64,000 nt of DNA from Flavobacterium sp. ASV13. GTDB taxonomy: Bacteria; Bacteroidota; Bacteroidia; Flavobacteriales; Flavobacteriaceae. A model generated the notes under the pieces. That model made no database searches. It saw nothing but the letters and a program-made list of their open reading frames with translations, and was not told where the DNA came from. The DNA lies in the NCBI RefSeq assembly GCF_000745775.1, contig NZ_JQJY01000002.1:770513-834512 (forward strand). Reading direction: 5' to 3'. Positions 7,969 through 15,433 of this stretch are shown here, one piece after another. The stretch's first letter is position 1; each line of letters opens with the position of its first letter. A program made the position numbers and the translations under genes.

Positions 7969-10086
7969 ATGGCATCAGAAGAGAAATCACTCAATTTTAT
8001 TGAACAAATCATAGAGGAAGATTTAAAATCAGGTCTTTCACAAACTAAACTTCATTTTCGTTTTCCACCAGAACCAAATGGTTATTTACATATTGGTCAT
8101 GCAAGTTCTATTGCTTTAAATTTTGGTTTAGGAATTGACTATCAGTCACCTGTAAATTTACGTTTTGACGATACTAATCCTGAAAAAGAAGAACAGGAAT
8201 TTGTTGATGCTATTAAAAAAGATGTTGAATGGCTAGGTTATACTTGGGCAGAAGAACGTTATGCATCAGATTATTTTCAACAATTATATGATTGGGCTGT
8301 TTTATTAATTAAAAAAGATAAAGCGTATGTTGACAGTCAATCTTCTGAAGAAATGGCAACTCAAAAAGGAACGCCAACAACTACAGGAACTGACAGTCCA
8401 TATAGAAATCGTTCAGTTGAAGAAAATCTAGATTTATTCGAAAGAATGAAAAATGGTGAATTTGAGGCTGGTACGCATATTCTTCGTGCTAAAATTGACA
8501 TGAAATCAACAAATATGTTGATGCGTGATCCAATTATGTACAGAATTTTACACAAACATCACCATAGAACTGGAGATAGCTGGAAAATTTATCCAATGTA
8601 TGATTGGGCACATGGACAAAGTGATTATTTAGAAGCGATTTCACATTCATTTTGTACACTTGAATTTTTGCCTCACCGTGAATTATACGATTGGTTTTTA
8701 GATCAAATTTTAGATGAAAATAAACTACGTCCAAAGCAAAGAGAATTTGCGAGACGTAACTTATCACATACTGTTGTTAGTAAAAGAAAATTACAGCAAC
8801 TTGTTAAGGAAAAGCATGTTAACGGTTGGGATGATCCAAGAATGTCTACCATTTCCGGATTAAGAAGACGTGGTTATACAGCTGCATCTTTGCGTAATTT
8901 TGCTAATACAATTGGTATTGCAAAACGTGATAATTTAATCAATGTATCCGTTTTAGAATTCTGTATTCGTGAAGATTTGAACAAAATTGCACCTCGTGTA
9001 ATGGCTGTTTTAGATCCTGTAAAATTGGTAATTACAAATTATCCAGAAGGAAAAGAGGAGTGGTTAGAAGCTGAAAATAACCAGGAAGATGAAAGTGCTG
9101 GTTTCAGAAAAGTACCATTTTCTCGTGAATTATACATTGAAAGAGAGGACTTTTTGGAAGATGCTCCGGCAAAATATTTTCGTTTGACTCTAGGAAAAGA
9201 AGTTCGTCTTAAAAATGCTTATATCATTAAAGGTGAATCGGTTATAAAAGATTCTGAAGGAAATATTACAGAAATTCATGTGACATATGATACAGATTCT
9301 TTGAGTGGAAGTGGGACAGAAGCAAGCCAAAGAAAAGTGTCTGGAACATTACACTGGGTTTCTATTAAACATGCCTTGGAAGCAGAAGTTCGTTTATACG
9401 ATCGTTTGTTTACAGATGAAGCTCCGGACAGTTATAAAGAGAAAAATTTCTTAGATTTTGTGAATCCAAATTCGTTAGAAATTGTGACTGGATATGTTGA
9501 ACCAAGTTTATCAACAGCTCAAAATGAGGATAAATTCCAGTTTCAACGTTTAGGTTATTTTACTGTTGATAAAGACTCAACTGCTTCAAAATTAGTATTT
9601 AATAAAACTGTTGGATTGAAAGATGCCTGGGAAGAAAAAGGTAAAAAAGAAGAAAACAGCATCAATAATTCTTTGAAAGATATCAACAAATATTTTAAAG
9701 TTGAGACAAAACCAGAACGTATTGCAATTGAAAGTGCAATAGGGGAGAACATCAAAAATATCTCTAGTTTTTCACTTTTACAGAATTCTTTGAAGAAGAA
9801 TATCAACAATAATAAGGCTTCGTTGTTGTTTTCTCAGTTTATTTTGAAGTATTCAAACTGGAAATCTACAGATTTTGAAGAAGAGGATATTAAGAAATTA
9901 TATTCAATGTCGTTAAAAAGTGAATCAACTTATGTTCGATCAAAAGCACTTTTGAATTTAAGAGATATTGAAAGTGAAAGTTTGAGAAATCAATTTTCTG
10001 ACGAAATTTTAAAATTAAATTCAAATCCACCAAAAAATGCTTCGGAAAGAGAAATAGAAATTCTTTCTGAGATGGTGAAGAAATAA
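7969..10086 (+). CDS. glnS: Glutaminyl-tRNA synthetase with a C-terminal extension
   Basis: The 705-residue protein is a class I synthetase. PPEPNGYLHIGHASSIALNF near residues 28-47 carries the HIGH motif, and VVSKRKLQ near 267 is the KMSKS-type motif. YPMYDWAHGQSDYLEAISHS is typical of GlnRS and GluRS relatives. The anticodon-binding beta-barrels run to about residue 560. Bacterial GlnRS is usually about 550-560 residues, so some 140 residues (from about KKEENSINNSLKDINKYF) are extra; they look alpha-helical and charged and I do not recognise them. The enzyme charges tRNA-Gln with glutamine in the cytoplasm. A terminator follows at 10104-10131. Confidence 0.96.
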   Translation: MASEEKSLNFIEQIIEEDLKSGLSQTKLHFRFPPEPNGYLHIGHASSIALNFGLGIDYQSPVNLRFDDTNPEKEEQEFVDAIKKDVEWLGYTWAEERYASDYFQQLYDWAVLLIKKDKAYVDSQSSEEMATQKGTPTTTGTDSPYRNRSVEENLDLFERMKNGEFEAGTHILRAKIDMKSTNMLMRDPIMYRILHKHHHRTGDSWKIYPMYDWAHGQSDYLEAISHSFCTLEFLPHRELYDWFLDQILDENKLRPKQREFARRNLSHTVVSKRKLQQLVKEKHVNGWDDPRMSTISGLRRRGYTAASLRNFANTIGIAKRDNLINVSVLEFCIREDLNKIAPRVMAVLDPVKLVITNYPEGKEEWLEAENNQEDESAGFRKVPFSRELYIEREDFLEDAPAKYFRLTLGKEVRLKNAYIIKGESVIKDSEGNITEIHVTYDTDSLSGSGTEASQRKVSGTLHWVSIKHALEAEVRLYDRLFTDEAPDSYKEKNFLDFVNPNSLEIVTGYVEPSLSTAQNEDKFQFQRLGYFTVDKDSTASKLVFNKTVGLKDAWEEKGKKEENSINNSLKDINKYFKVETKPERIAIESAIGENIKNISSFSLLQNSLKKNINNNKASLLFSQFILKYSNWKSTDFEEEDIKKLYSMSLKSESTYVRSKALLNLRDIESESLRNQFSDEILKLNSNPPKNASEREIEILSEMVKK

Positions 10087-10915
10087 TATCAACTAAATTT
10101 ATTAAAAGCGCTTTTATAAGCGCTTTTTTTTATTATATAGATTAACTATTGAAATCTAAATTTTAATAATTTTTATAGATTAAAATTGACTTTCATAAAT
10201 TAATTTTAAGGCATTTTTTAATTTTGTCCATCTCTTGAATCCTTTTTTTAGAAATGTTTTTTTAAAACTCTTTATTTTAAGTTTTGCTTTTTTTGACCCA
10301 TTTTTCTAGATTTTTAAGATTAAAAAATGAAAATGCATCGTTTTTATTATTATTAATTATTTCTATATAATTATATATTTAATTGATTTTTATTATTATT
10401 TATAAAAACTATTAAAAAATATATTTTAATAATTTATTTAGATTGAAATCAACCTTCATAAATTGATTTTAAGCGAATATTTTTAAAGGTTGGATAGATA
10501 ACTCGTTTTTTAAATTATTGTTTATTTTTGGCTTTAATTTAAGTTTTTACTATCATTTTTGTCAGTTTAACGGGTTGTTAACATACAATTGTTTATAAAG
10601 TTGGTATTTTTATCTCAATACTAAAAATCAGAGATGATTTTTATAAAAATTAAAATTTGCCGTTATAGAAACGAAACTGAAATTTATTGGTTTTAAAAAT
10701 TTATAATTTTTACTGCAGTAGATTTTCAATATTGATTTCTTGAAAAGACAATTTTATGTTCTCATTTTTATTGTGATGTAATTTTGATAATATTTCGCGT
10801 AAAAGGTATTTTTCAAATTATTTCATAATGTACAAAATTCCATAACATTGAATTTGTGTGAAGCTTTAGTTTTTAAATTTCAAATCTGATCATTTTTAAT
10901 TTAAATCTAATAATC
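10087..10915. other. 830-base AT-rich non-coding gap
   Basis: Apart from the glnS terminator (AAAAGCGCTT / AAGCGCTTTT, 10104-10131) no gene is apparent. A degenerate direct repeat of about 50 bases is present at 10161-10210 and 10434-10480, sharing TTTTAATAAT, TAGATT, CTTTCATAAATT or CCTTCATAAATT, and ATTTTAAG. The rest is low-complexity A/T sequence and probably includes the promoter of the gene at 10916. Confidence 0.6.
10104..10131 (+). terminator. glnS terminator
   Basis: A 10-base stem (AAAAGCGCTT / AAGCGCTTTT) with a four-base loop and a run of T, 18 bases past the glnS stop. Confidence 0.9.
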
Positions 10916-11395
10916 ATGAAAATTTTATATTTTACGCTAGCAATGTTATTTGCAAATATTGCAATTTCTCAAACACATCAAATTACAAAACACAATGGTG
11001 AACAACTTGATGTTAATTTCATTAAAAATGAAAATGGTTTAATTTATTATTCACTGAACGGAAGTACAGAAGAGGTGAAGATCAGTAAATATGCAGTTGC
11101 AAAAATTACGAATAAACAAACCAATCAAACTCAAAAAATCTCTGATAAAATAGTTGTTGATTCAAAAGATGATTACAAAATGGTAACTGTTTTGCCTCAA
11201 GAAAAGACAATAGGATTAAAACAAGCTGCTAATTTTTCTGGAGTTTCGACAAGGACAAAAGGTGAACCGCCAATTGCAAATCAAAATCATACAGCAATGA
11301 GAATCAAAACTCAATCTGCTACAAATGGTTATCCTTTTGTGAGTTATATTCAAAAGTCAGATGGTAAATACGAAGCTGTTGCTTATATGTATTAA
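10916..11395 (+). CDS. Exported protein of unknown function
   Basis: This 159-residue protein has a clear signal peptide (MKILYFTLAMLFANIAISQT, cleavage around the Ser-Gln). The mature part begins HQITKHNGEQLDVNFIKNENGLIYYSL, a beta-rich pattern seen in many small flavobacterial secreted proteins that test a 'key plus value' strand pair. It ends FVSYIQKSDGKYEAVAYMY. No catalytic motif is visible. It is preceded by a long non-coding gap and followed, 90 bases on, by the ytxH-like gene. I do not recognise a named family. Confidence 0.72.
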   Translation: MKILYFTLAMLFANIAISQTHQITKHNGEQLDVNFIKNENGLIYYSLNGSTEEVKISKYAVAKITNKQTNQTQKISDKIVVDSKDDYKMVTVLPQEKTIGLKQAANFSGVSTRTKGEPPIANQNHTAMRIKTQSATNGYPFVSYIQKSDGKYEAVAYMY

Positions 11396-11485
11396 TTATA
11401 TTGTTAAATTTATGTAAATACCATTTATTCAGTAATTTATATTTTAAAAAAGTTTACCTTTATTACTCATTTAAATTTTAATATT

Positions 11486-11812
11486 ATGTCAAAGAACTTA
11501 AATACTGCAGCCGCAATTTTAGCTGCTGCTGCTGCTGGTGCAGCAATCGGAATTTTATTTGCTCCAGACAAAGGATCAAAAACTCGTGCAAAATTAAAAG
11601 AAGGTATTGATGATGCTACACATAATTTAAAGGATTCACTTTCTGCAAGTTCTGAAGTACTTCGTGAAAAATTTACGCATGCAAAAAAGAATCTTGATGG
11701 AACTTACGACGAGTTACTTTCAAATATGAGTTACAAAACAGAAGAAGTAATTTCTTTTTTAGAATCTAAATTGGCTGATTTAAAAGCTCAGAACGCTAAA
11801 CTTCAAAAATAA
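11486..11812 (+). CDS. YtxH domain protein
   Basis: This 108-residue protein has an alanine/glycine-rich hydrophobic segment at residues 6-27 (AAAILAAAAAGAAIGILFAP), then DKGSKTRAKLKEGIDDATHNLKDSL, the YtxH-family signature. An amphipathic helical tail runs to the end. YtxH proteins are small single-span membrane proteins linked to general stress in other bacteria; the mechanism is unknown. It is followed by a hairpin at 11823-11869 and two more small genes on the same strand, which may form an envelope-stress operon. Confidence 0.85.
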   Translation: MSKNLNTAAAILAAAAAGAAIGILFAPDKGSKTRAKLKEGIDDATHNLKDSLSASSEVLREKFTHAKKNLDGTYDELLSNMSYKTEEVISFLESKLADLKAQNAKLQK

Positions 11813-11822
11813 TATTATTCTA

Positions 11823-11869
11823 AAAACACATTACTTGTTTATATTTGATCAACAGTAATGTGTTTTTTT
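11823..11869 (+). terminator. Hairpin with T-run after the YtxH gene
   Basis: A 12-base stem (AAAACACATTAC / GTAATGTGTTTT) with a 20-base loop and a T-run lies between the YtxH and holin-like genes. It may terminate or partially attenuate transcription into the next gene, whose ATG is only about 17 bases further on. Confidence 0.7.
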
Positions 11870-11885
11870 ATTTAAAATCAGAATT

Positions 11886-12236
11886 ATGGCTTTTGAAGAA
11901 TTAAAAGAAAATACTGAAAATATTCAGGATCAGGCTAAAGAATATATTGAAAGTCATTTGGCTTATTATAAACTTTGGGGTTTTAAAGTGGCAATGAAAT
12001 CAACCACTTTAATTTTTAAGTTTACTTTGATTTTGGTTTGTTTTACAATGGTTTTAATTTTTGGATCTTTTGCTGCAGCGTATGCTTTTGGAAGTTTGTT
12101 TGAAAGTAATGCCCTGGGATTTTTGACAGTAGGAGGGATCTATTTATTTTTTACAATTTTACTTTTCTTTGTAAAAGACAAGTTTGTGGAAGGACCAATT
12201 TTGGAGAAATTTTCAGAAATCTTTTTTAATGATTAA
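11886..12236 (+). CDS. Phage-holin-like (DUF1469-type) membrane protein
   Basis: This 116-residue protein has a polar N-terminal helix (about 1-35) followed by two transmembrane helices (about 38-65 and 73-98) and a short C-terminal tail. This layout and the Lys-rich hinge (FKVAMKSTTLIFKFTLI) fit the holin superfamily III / DUF1469 proteins that often neighbour YtxH genes. A phage origin is not suggested; nothing else phage-like is nearby. It is followed after five bases by the next gene, so the two are almost certainly co-translated. Confidence 0.78.
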   Translation: MAFEELKENTENIQDQAKEYIESHLAYYKLWGFKVAMKSTTLIFKFTLILVCFTMVLIFGSFAAAYAFGSLFESNALGFLTVGGIYLFFTILLFFVKDKFVEGPILEKFSEIFFND

Positions 12237-12241
12237 GAATT

Positions 12242-12496
12242 ATGGAAAGGAAAAAATACTCATCGTACGCAGAACTTGACAGAGATCTGGAAATTTTAAA
12301 ATTAGAAAAAGAGATCAATTATCAGAAATTAGTTTTAAGTATTCAAAAAACAAAAGAGAGCATAACACCGCAAAAAATTGTAAATGGTTTTGTTTCTTCT
12401 TACACAGATTACTTTAAAAAATCGTATCCGAAAATTTTACAGTCAATAATACCTTTTGTTATCAATTGGTTTATGAATAAAAAAAGAGGCAATTAA
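12242..12496 (+). CDS. Small cytosolic protein of the YtxH/holin-like operon
   Basis: This 84-residue protein starts MERKKYSSYAELDRDLEILKL. It is charged and helical, with no signal peptide and only one weakly hydrophobic stretch near the end (YPKILQSIIPFVINWF). Its tight spacing (five bases) to the holin-like gene suggests a shared function, probably at the membrane. I recognise it as a recurring companion in this operon type in flavobacteria, without known function. Confidence 0.75.
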   Translation: MERKKYSSYAELDRDLEILKLEKEINYQKLVLSIQKTKESITPQKIVNGFVSSYTDYFKKSYPKILQSIIPFVINWFMNKKRGN

Positions 12497-12508
12497 GCCT
12501 CTTTTTTT
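12481..12508. terminator. Bidirectional terminator between convergent genes
   Basis: AAAGAGGC (12483-12490) and GCCTCTTT (12497-12504) form the stem, with a T-run on the plus side and an A-run on the other. It overlaps the stop of the upstream gene and lies 14 bases before the stop of the SPFH gene on the other strand. Confidence 0.85.
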
Positions 12509-12521
12509 ATTTTAACATTAT

Positions 12522-13508
12522 TTATTGAGCTGTTTCTGTTGGCTCTGAAGTATCTGATGGATTGTAGTTTATATCAGAATTGTTTGTTTTTTTAACTTTT
12601 CTAGGTTGTCTTTTCATCTCTTCTCCAATTATATTTGAAGCTGAAAAACTAGTTACCATACTATTTAACATATCACTTGCAGCTTGTGGAGAGTTTGGTA
12701 ATAATATCAAATTTGAATTTGTATCAGCTCCAATAGCTTGTAGTGTATCATAATGTTGTGTAATTACGATCAATGCAGATGCTTCCTGTGAATTGATTCC
12801 AACATGGTTTAAAACTTCAACACTTTCTACTAATCCACGTGCGATTTCTCTACGTTGATCGGCAATACCTTGACCTTGAAGTTTTTTACTTTCGGCTTCA
12901 GCTTTTGCTTTGGCTACAATTCTAATTCGTTGTGCTTCAGATTCAAACATTGCTGCTGTTTTTTCTCTTTCGGCTGCATTGATTCTGTTCATTGCATTTT
13001 TTACCTGAATATCTGGATCAATATCTGTTACAAGTGTATTGATGATGTCATAACCATAAGTTGTCATCGCTTCGTTCAATTCTCGTTTTACTGCAATTGC
13101 AATATCATCTTTACGAACAAACACATCATCCAGGATTAATTTAGGAACTTCGGCACGAACAACGTCAAATACATAAGCAGTAATTTGATCATGTGGATAT
13201 TCTAGTTTGTAAAAAGCTTCATATACATGTTCCTGTATTACTTTAAACTGAACAGAAACTTTCATTTTGATAAAGACATTGTCTTTAGTTTGTGTTTCAA
13301 TAAGAACATCTAATTGTTGAATTTTCAGATTTACACGACCTGCAATTCTATCAATTATTGGAATTTTTAATTGTAAACCCGAATTTCTAACACTTGTAAA
13401 TTTTCCAAAGCGTTCTACGATAACACTTGTTTGTTGTTTTACAGTAAAGAAAGACGACAGTAAAATAAATAATCCGAAGACTATTAGAATAATAAATGCT
13501 GTACCCAT
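12522..13508 (-). CDS. SPFH/Band 7 (stomatin-like) membrane protein
   Basis: The 328-residue protein has one N-terminal hydrophobic helix (residues 2-22) followed by the SPFH domain: VKQQTSVIVERFGKFTSVRNSG, KMKVSVQFKV and RAEVPKLILDDVFVRKDDIA. A long helical region then contains NAAEREKTAAMFESEAQ and AKAEAESKKLQGQGIADQRR, the typical heptad part of the QmcA/stomatin group. Such proteins form oligomeric membrane scaffolds and often regulate membrane proteases; no NfeD partner is visible next to it. The C-terminus is a polar, probably disordered tail (PRKVKKTNNSDINYNPSDTS). Confidence 0.92.
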   Translation of the reverse strand: MGTAFIILIVFGLFILLSSFFTVKQQTSVIVERFGKFTSVRNSGLQLKIPIIDRIAGRVNLKIQQLDVLIETQTKDNVFIKMKVSVQFKVIQEHVYEAFYKLEYPHDQITAYVFDVVRAEVPKLILDDVFVRKDDIAIAVKRELNEAMTTYGYDIINTLVTDIDPDIQVKNAMNRINAAEREKTAAMFESEAQRIRIVAKAKAEAESKKLQGQGIADQRREIARGLVESVEVLNHVGINSQEASALIVITQHYDTLQAIGADTNSNLILLPNSPQAASDMLNSMVTSFSASNIIGEEMKRQPRKVKKTNNSDINYNPSDTSEPTETAQ

Positions 13509-13584
13509 GGTGATAATTAATTTAGATTTTTGATCTTGGTAAATTACGAAAATTCTTCTAAAAGAAAATTTTAAAACATTAAAA

Positions 13585-13622
13585 AAACGCTAAGAACATT
13601 TATTAGATGTTTCTTAGCGTTT
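13585..13622 (-). terminator. Terminator downstream of gltX
   Basis: AAACGCTAAGAA (13585-13596) pairs with TTCTTAGCGTTT (13611-13622), and on the minus strand the hairpin is followed by a run of T. It lies 143 bases past the gltX stop, beyond an inverted repeat. Confidence 0.8.
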
Positions 13623-13629
13623 GCTTTTT

Positions 13630-13758
13630 TTACCATTAAGGTATTAAGTTAATTAAGTTCAAGCTTTGTCAAGAGAATTAAGTTTGGCTTTATGAACTTA
13701 AAATATTATATTTTTTACCATTAAGTAAAGCTTAATTAACTTAATATCTTAATGGTAA
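13630..13758. repeat. Inverted repeat, 28-base arms (TTACCATTAAGG type)
   Basis: The arms at 13630-13657 and 13731-13758 are reverse complements with one mismatch, with a 73-base centre. The centre holds another copy of the outer word (TTACCATTAAG, 13716-13726). The element fills the space between gltX and its terminator and has no coding capacity. Confidence 0.8.
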
Positions 13759-13764
13759 ATTTTT

Positions 13765-15270
13765 TTATAAAGTTGCTATTGCTTTCTGAATTCTCGAAAT
13801 AGTTTCTTGTTTTCCAATGATTTCAACAATGTCAAATAGGTGAGGACCTTTCAAAGCTCCAACCAAACTTAGACGGAAAGGTTGCATTACTTTACCCATT
13901 CCAATTTCATTTTTAGTCAACCAATCTTTTACGATTGCTTCGATATTTGCCGAATCAAAACCATCAATATATTCAAGAGTTGAAATCAATTCCTGCATCA
14001 AAGCCGGAGTTTCTTCCTTCCAGTTTTTGCTTGCTTTTTCATCATAAGATGTTGGTGCCTGGAAAAAGAAATCAGTTAAATCCCAAAAATCTGAAACGAA
14101 ATTTGCTCTTTCTTTAATCAATGAAACGATTCTTGTAATGTCATATTTAGAAACATCAATGCCTTTTTCAGCCAAAATAGTAGAGAAGTCTTTCGCTAAA
14201 TCTGCATCATTTTGTTTGATTAAGTATTGGTGATTGAACCATTTGTTTTTCTCCGGATCAAATTTTGCTCCCGCTTTATGAACTCTGTTTAAGTCAAAAG
14301 CTTCAACTAATTCTTCTAAAGAAAATAATTCTTTATCAGTTCCATCATTCCAACCTAACAAAGCAAGGAAGTTTACAACCGCTTCCGGGAAAAATCCTTT
14401 CTCTCTGTAACCAGATGAAATACCTTCTTCAGTTTTCCATTCTAATGGAAACACAGGAAATCCTAATTTATCACCATCTCTTTTAGATAATTTTCCATTT
14501 CCAATTGGTTTCAAAATCAAAGGTAAATGTGCAAATTCTGGCGCATCCCAACCAAAAGCTCTGTATAATAAAACGTGAAGTGGCATTGATGGCAACCATT
14601 CTTCACCACGAATTACGTGTGAAGTTTCCATTAAATGATCATCAACAATATTAGCTAAATGGTAAGTTGGCATTCCGTCACTTTTGAAAAGAACTTTATC
14701 ATCAAGTAGATTCGTTTCAAATTTTACATCACCACGAATGATATCTTTTAAATGTAAAGTTTCATCAACTGGAGTTTTAAAACGAATCACATAATGTTCT
14801 CCATTTGCAATTCTTTTAGAAACTTCGTCAGCAGAAATTACTAAAGATGTATCTAATTTTTCACGGTTATGATGATTGTATATAAAAGTTTTTCCTTCAG
14901 CTTCGTGTTGTTTTCTATGTGCATCAAGAGCTTCCGGAGTATCAAAAGCATAATATGCCCAACCAGAATTGATTAGTTGATCAGCATAAGATTGATATAA
15001 TTCCTTACGATCACTTTGTCTGTACGGACCAAATTTTTCATTTTTTCCAACTGTTTCTTCAGGAGAAATTCCTAACCATTCCAAAGCTTCCATAATATAT
15101 TCTTCGGCACCTGGAACAAAACGTGTTTGATCTGTATCTTCAATTCTCAGATAAAAAACACCGTTATGTTTTTTTGCAAATAAATAATTAAATAGGGCAG
15201 TACGAACTCCGCCAATATGTAATGGTCCAGTCGGACTTGGTGCAAAACGCACTCGAACTTGCTTTGACAT
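13765..15270 (-). CDS. gltX: Glutamyl-tRNA synthetase
   Basis: The protein is 501 residues from the ATG at 15270 (MSKQVRVRFAPSPTGPLHIGG). A TTG 21 bases upstream could extend it, but that codon overlaps the -7 promoter element and is rejected. The class I motifs are HIGG near residue 18 and KLSKRDGDKLG near 250. The anticodon-binding helical domain follows, including the C-terminal LVGALKGPHLFDIVEIIGKQ. It charges tRNA-Glu. A separate glnS is present, so this GluRS is probably discriminating for tRNA-Glu, which is an inference from the gene set. Confidence 0.96.
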   Translation of the reverse strand: MSKQVRVRFAPSPTGPLHIGGVRTALFNYLFAKKHNGVFYLRIEDTDQTRFVPGAEEYIMEALEWLGISPEETVGKNEKFGPYRQSDRKELYQSYADQLINSGWAYYAFDTPEALDAHRKQHEAEGKTFIYNHHNREKLDTSLVISADEVSKRIANGEHYVIRFKTPVDETLHLKDIIRGDVKFETNLLDDKVLFKSDGMPTYHLANIVDDHLMETSHVIRGEEWLPSMPLHVLLYRAFGWDAPEFAHLPLILKPIGNGKLSKRDGDKLGFPVFPLEWKTEEGISSGYREKGFFPEAVVNFLALLGWNDGTDKELFSLEELVEAFDLNRVHKAGAKFDPEKNKWFNHQYLIKQNDADLAKDFSTILAEKGIDVSKYDITRIVSLIKERANFVSDFWDLTDFFFQAPTSYDEKASKNWKEETPALMQELISTLEYIDGFDSANIEAIVKDWLTKNEIGMGKVMQPFRLSLVGALKGPHLFDIVEIIGKQETISRIQKAIATL

Positions 15271-15288
15271 TTGTTTATAATTTTGATG

Positions 15289-15296
15289 CAAAGATA
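15289..15296 (-). promoter_or_regulatory. -7 element TATCTTTG of the gltX promoter
   Basis: On the minus strand TATCTTTG ends 18 bases before the ATG at 15270. This decides the start codon, because the upstream TTG would lie inside the promoter. No TTG is evident at -33. Confidence 0.6.
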
Positions 15297-15328
15297 CGAT
15301 TCTAATTAGAGAATTAGAAAATGAGTTT

Positions 15329-15390
15329 AATTAGATAATGCCTTGTTTGTAGCTTAATTGACTAATTTTCTCATTGATCATTATCTAATT
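15329..15390. repeat. Inverted repeat in the gltX/DUF4175 gap
   Basis: AATTAGATAATG (15329-15340) and CATTATCTAATT (15379-15390) are perfect reverse complements 38 bases apart, in a 163-base divergent gap. It may be a small repeat or an operator. Confidence 0.55.
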
Positions 15391-15433
15391 AAAATTACTA
15401 CTTTTATAGGTTATAATTAAAAGAGATTTTATT

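Noticed and set aside
11886..12236. A prophage, based on the holin-like gene
   Set aside because: No other phage gene is near; holin-like genes of this type commonly accompany YtxH genes in chromosomes.
15271..15291. TTG start adding seven residues to gltX
   Set aside because: The codon overlaps the TATCTTTG promoter element at 15289-15296, so it would not be in the message.
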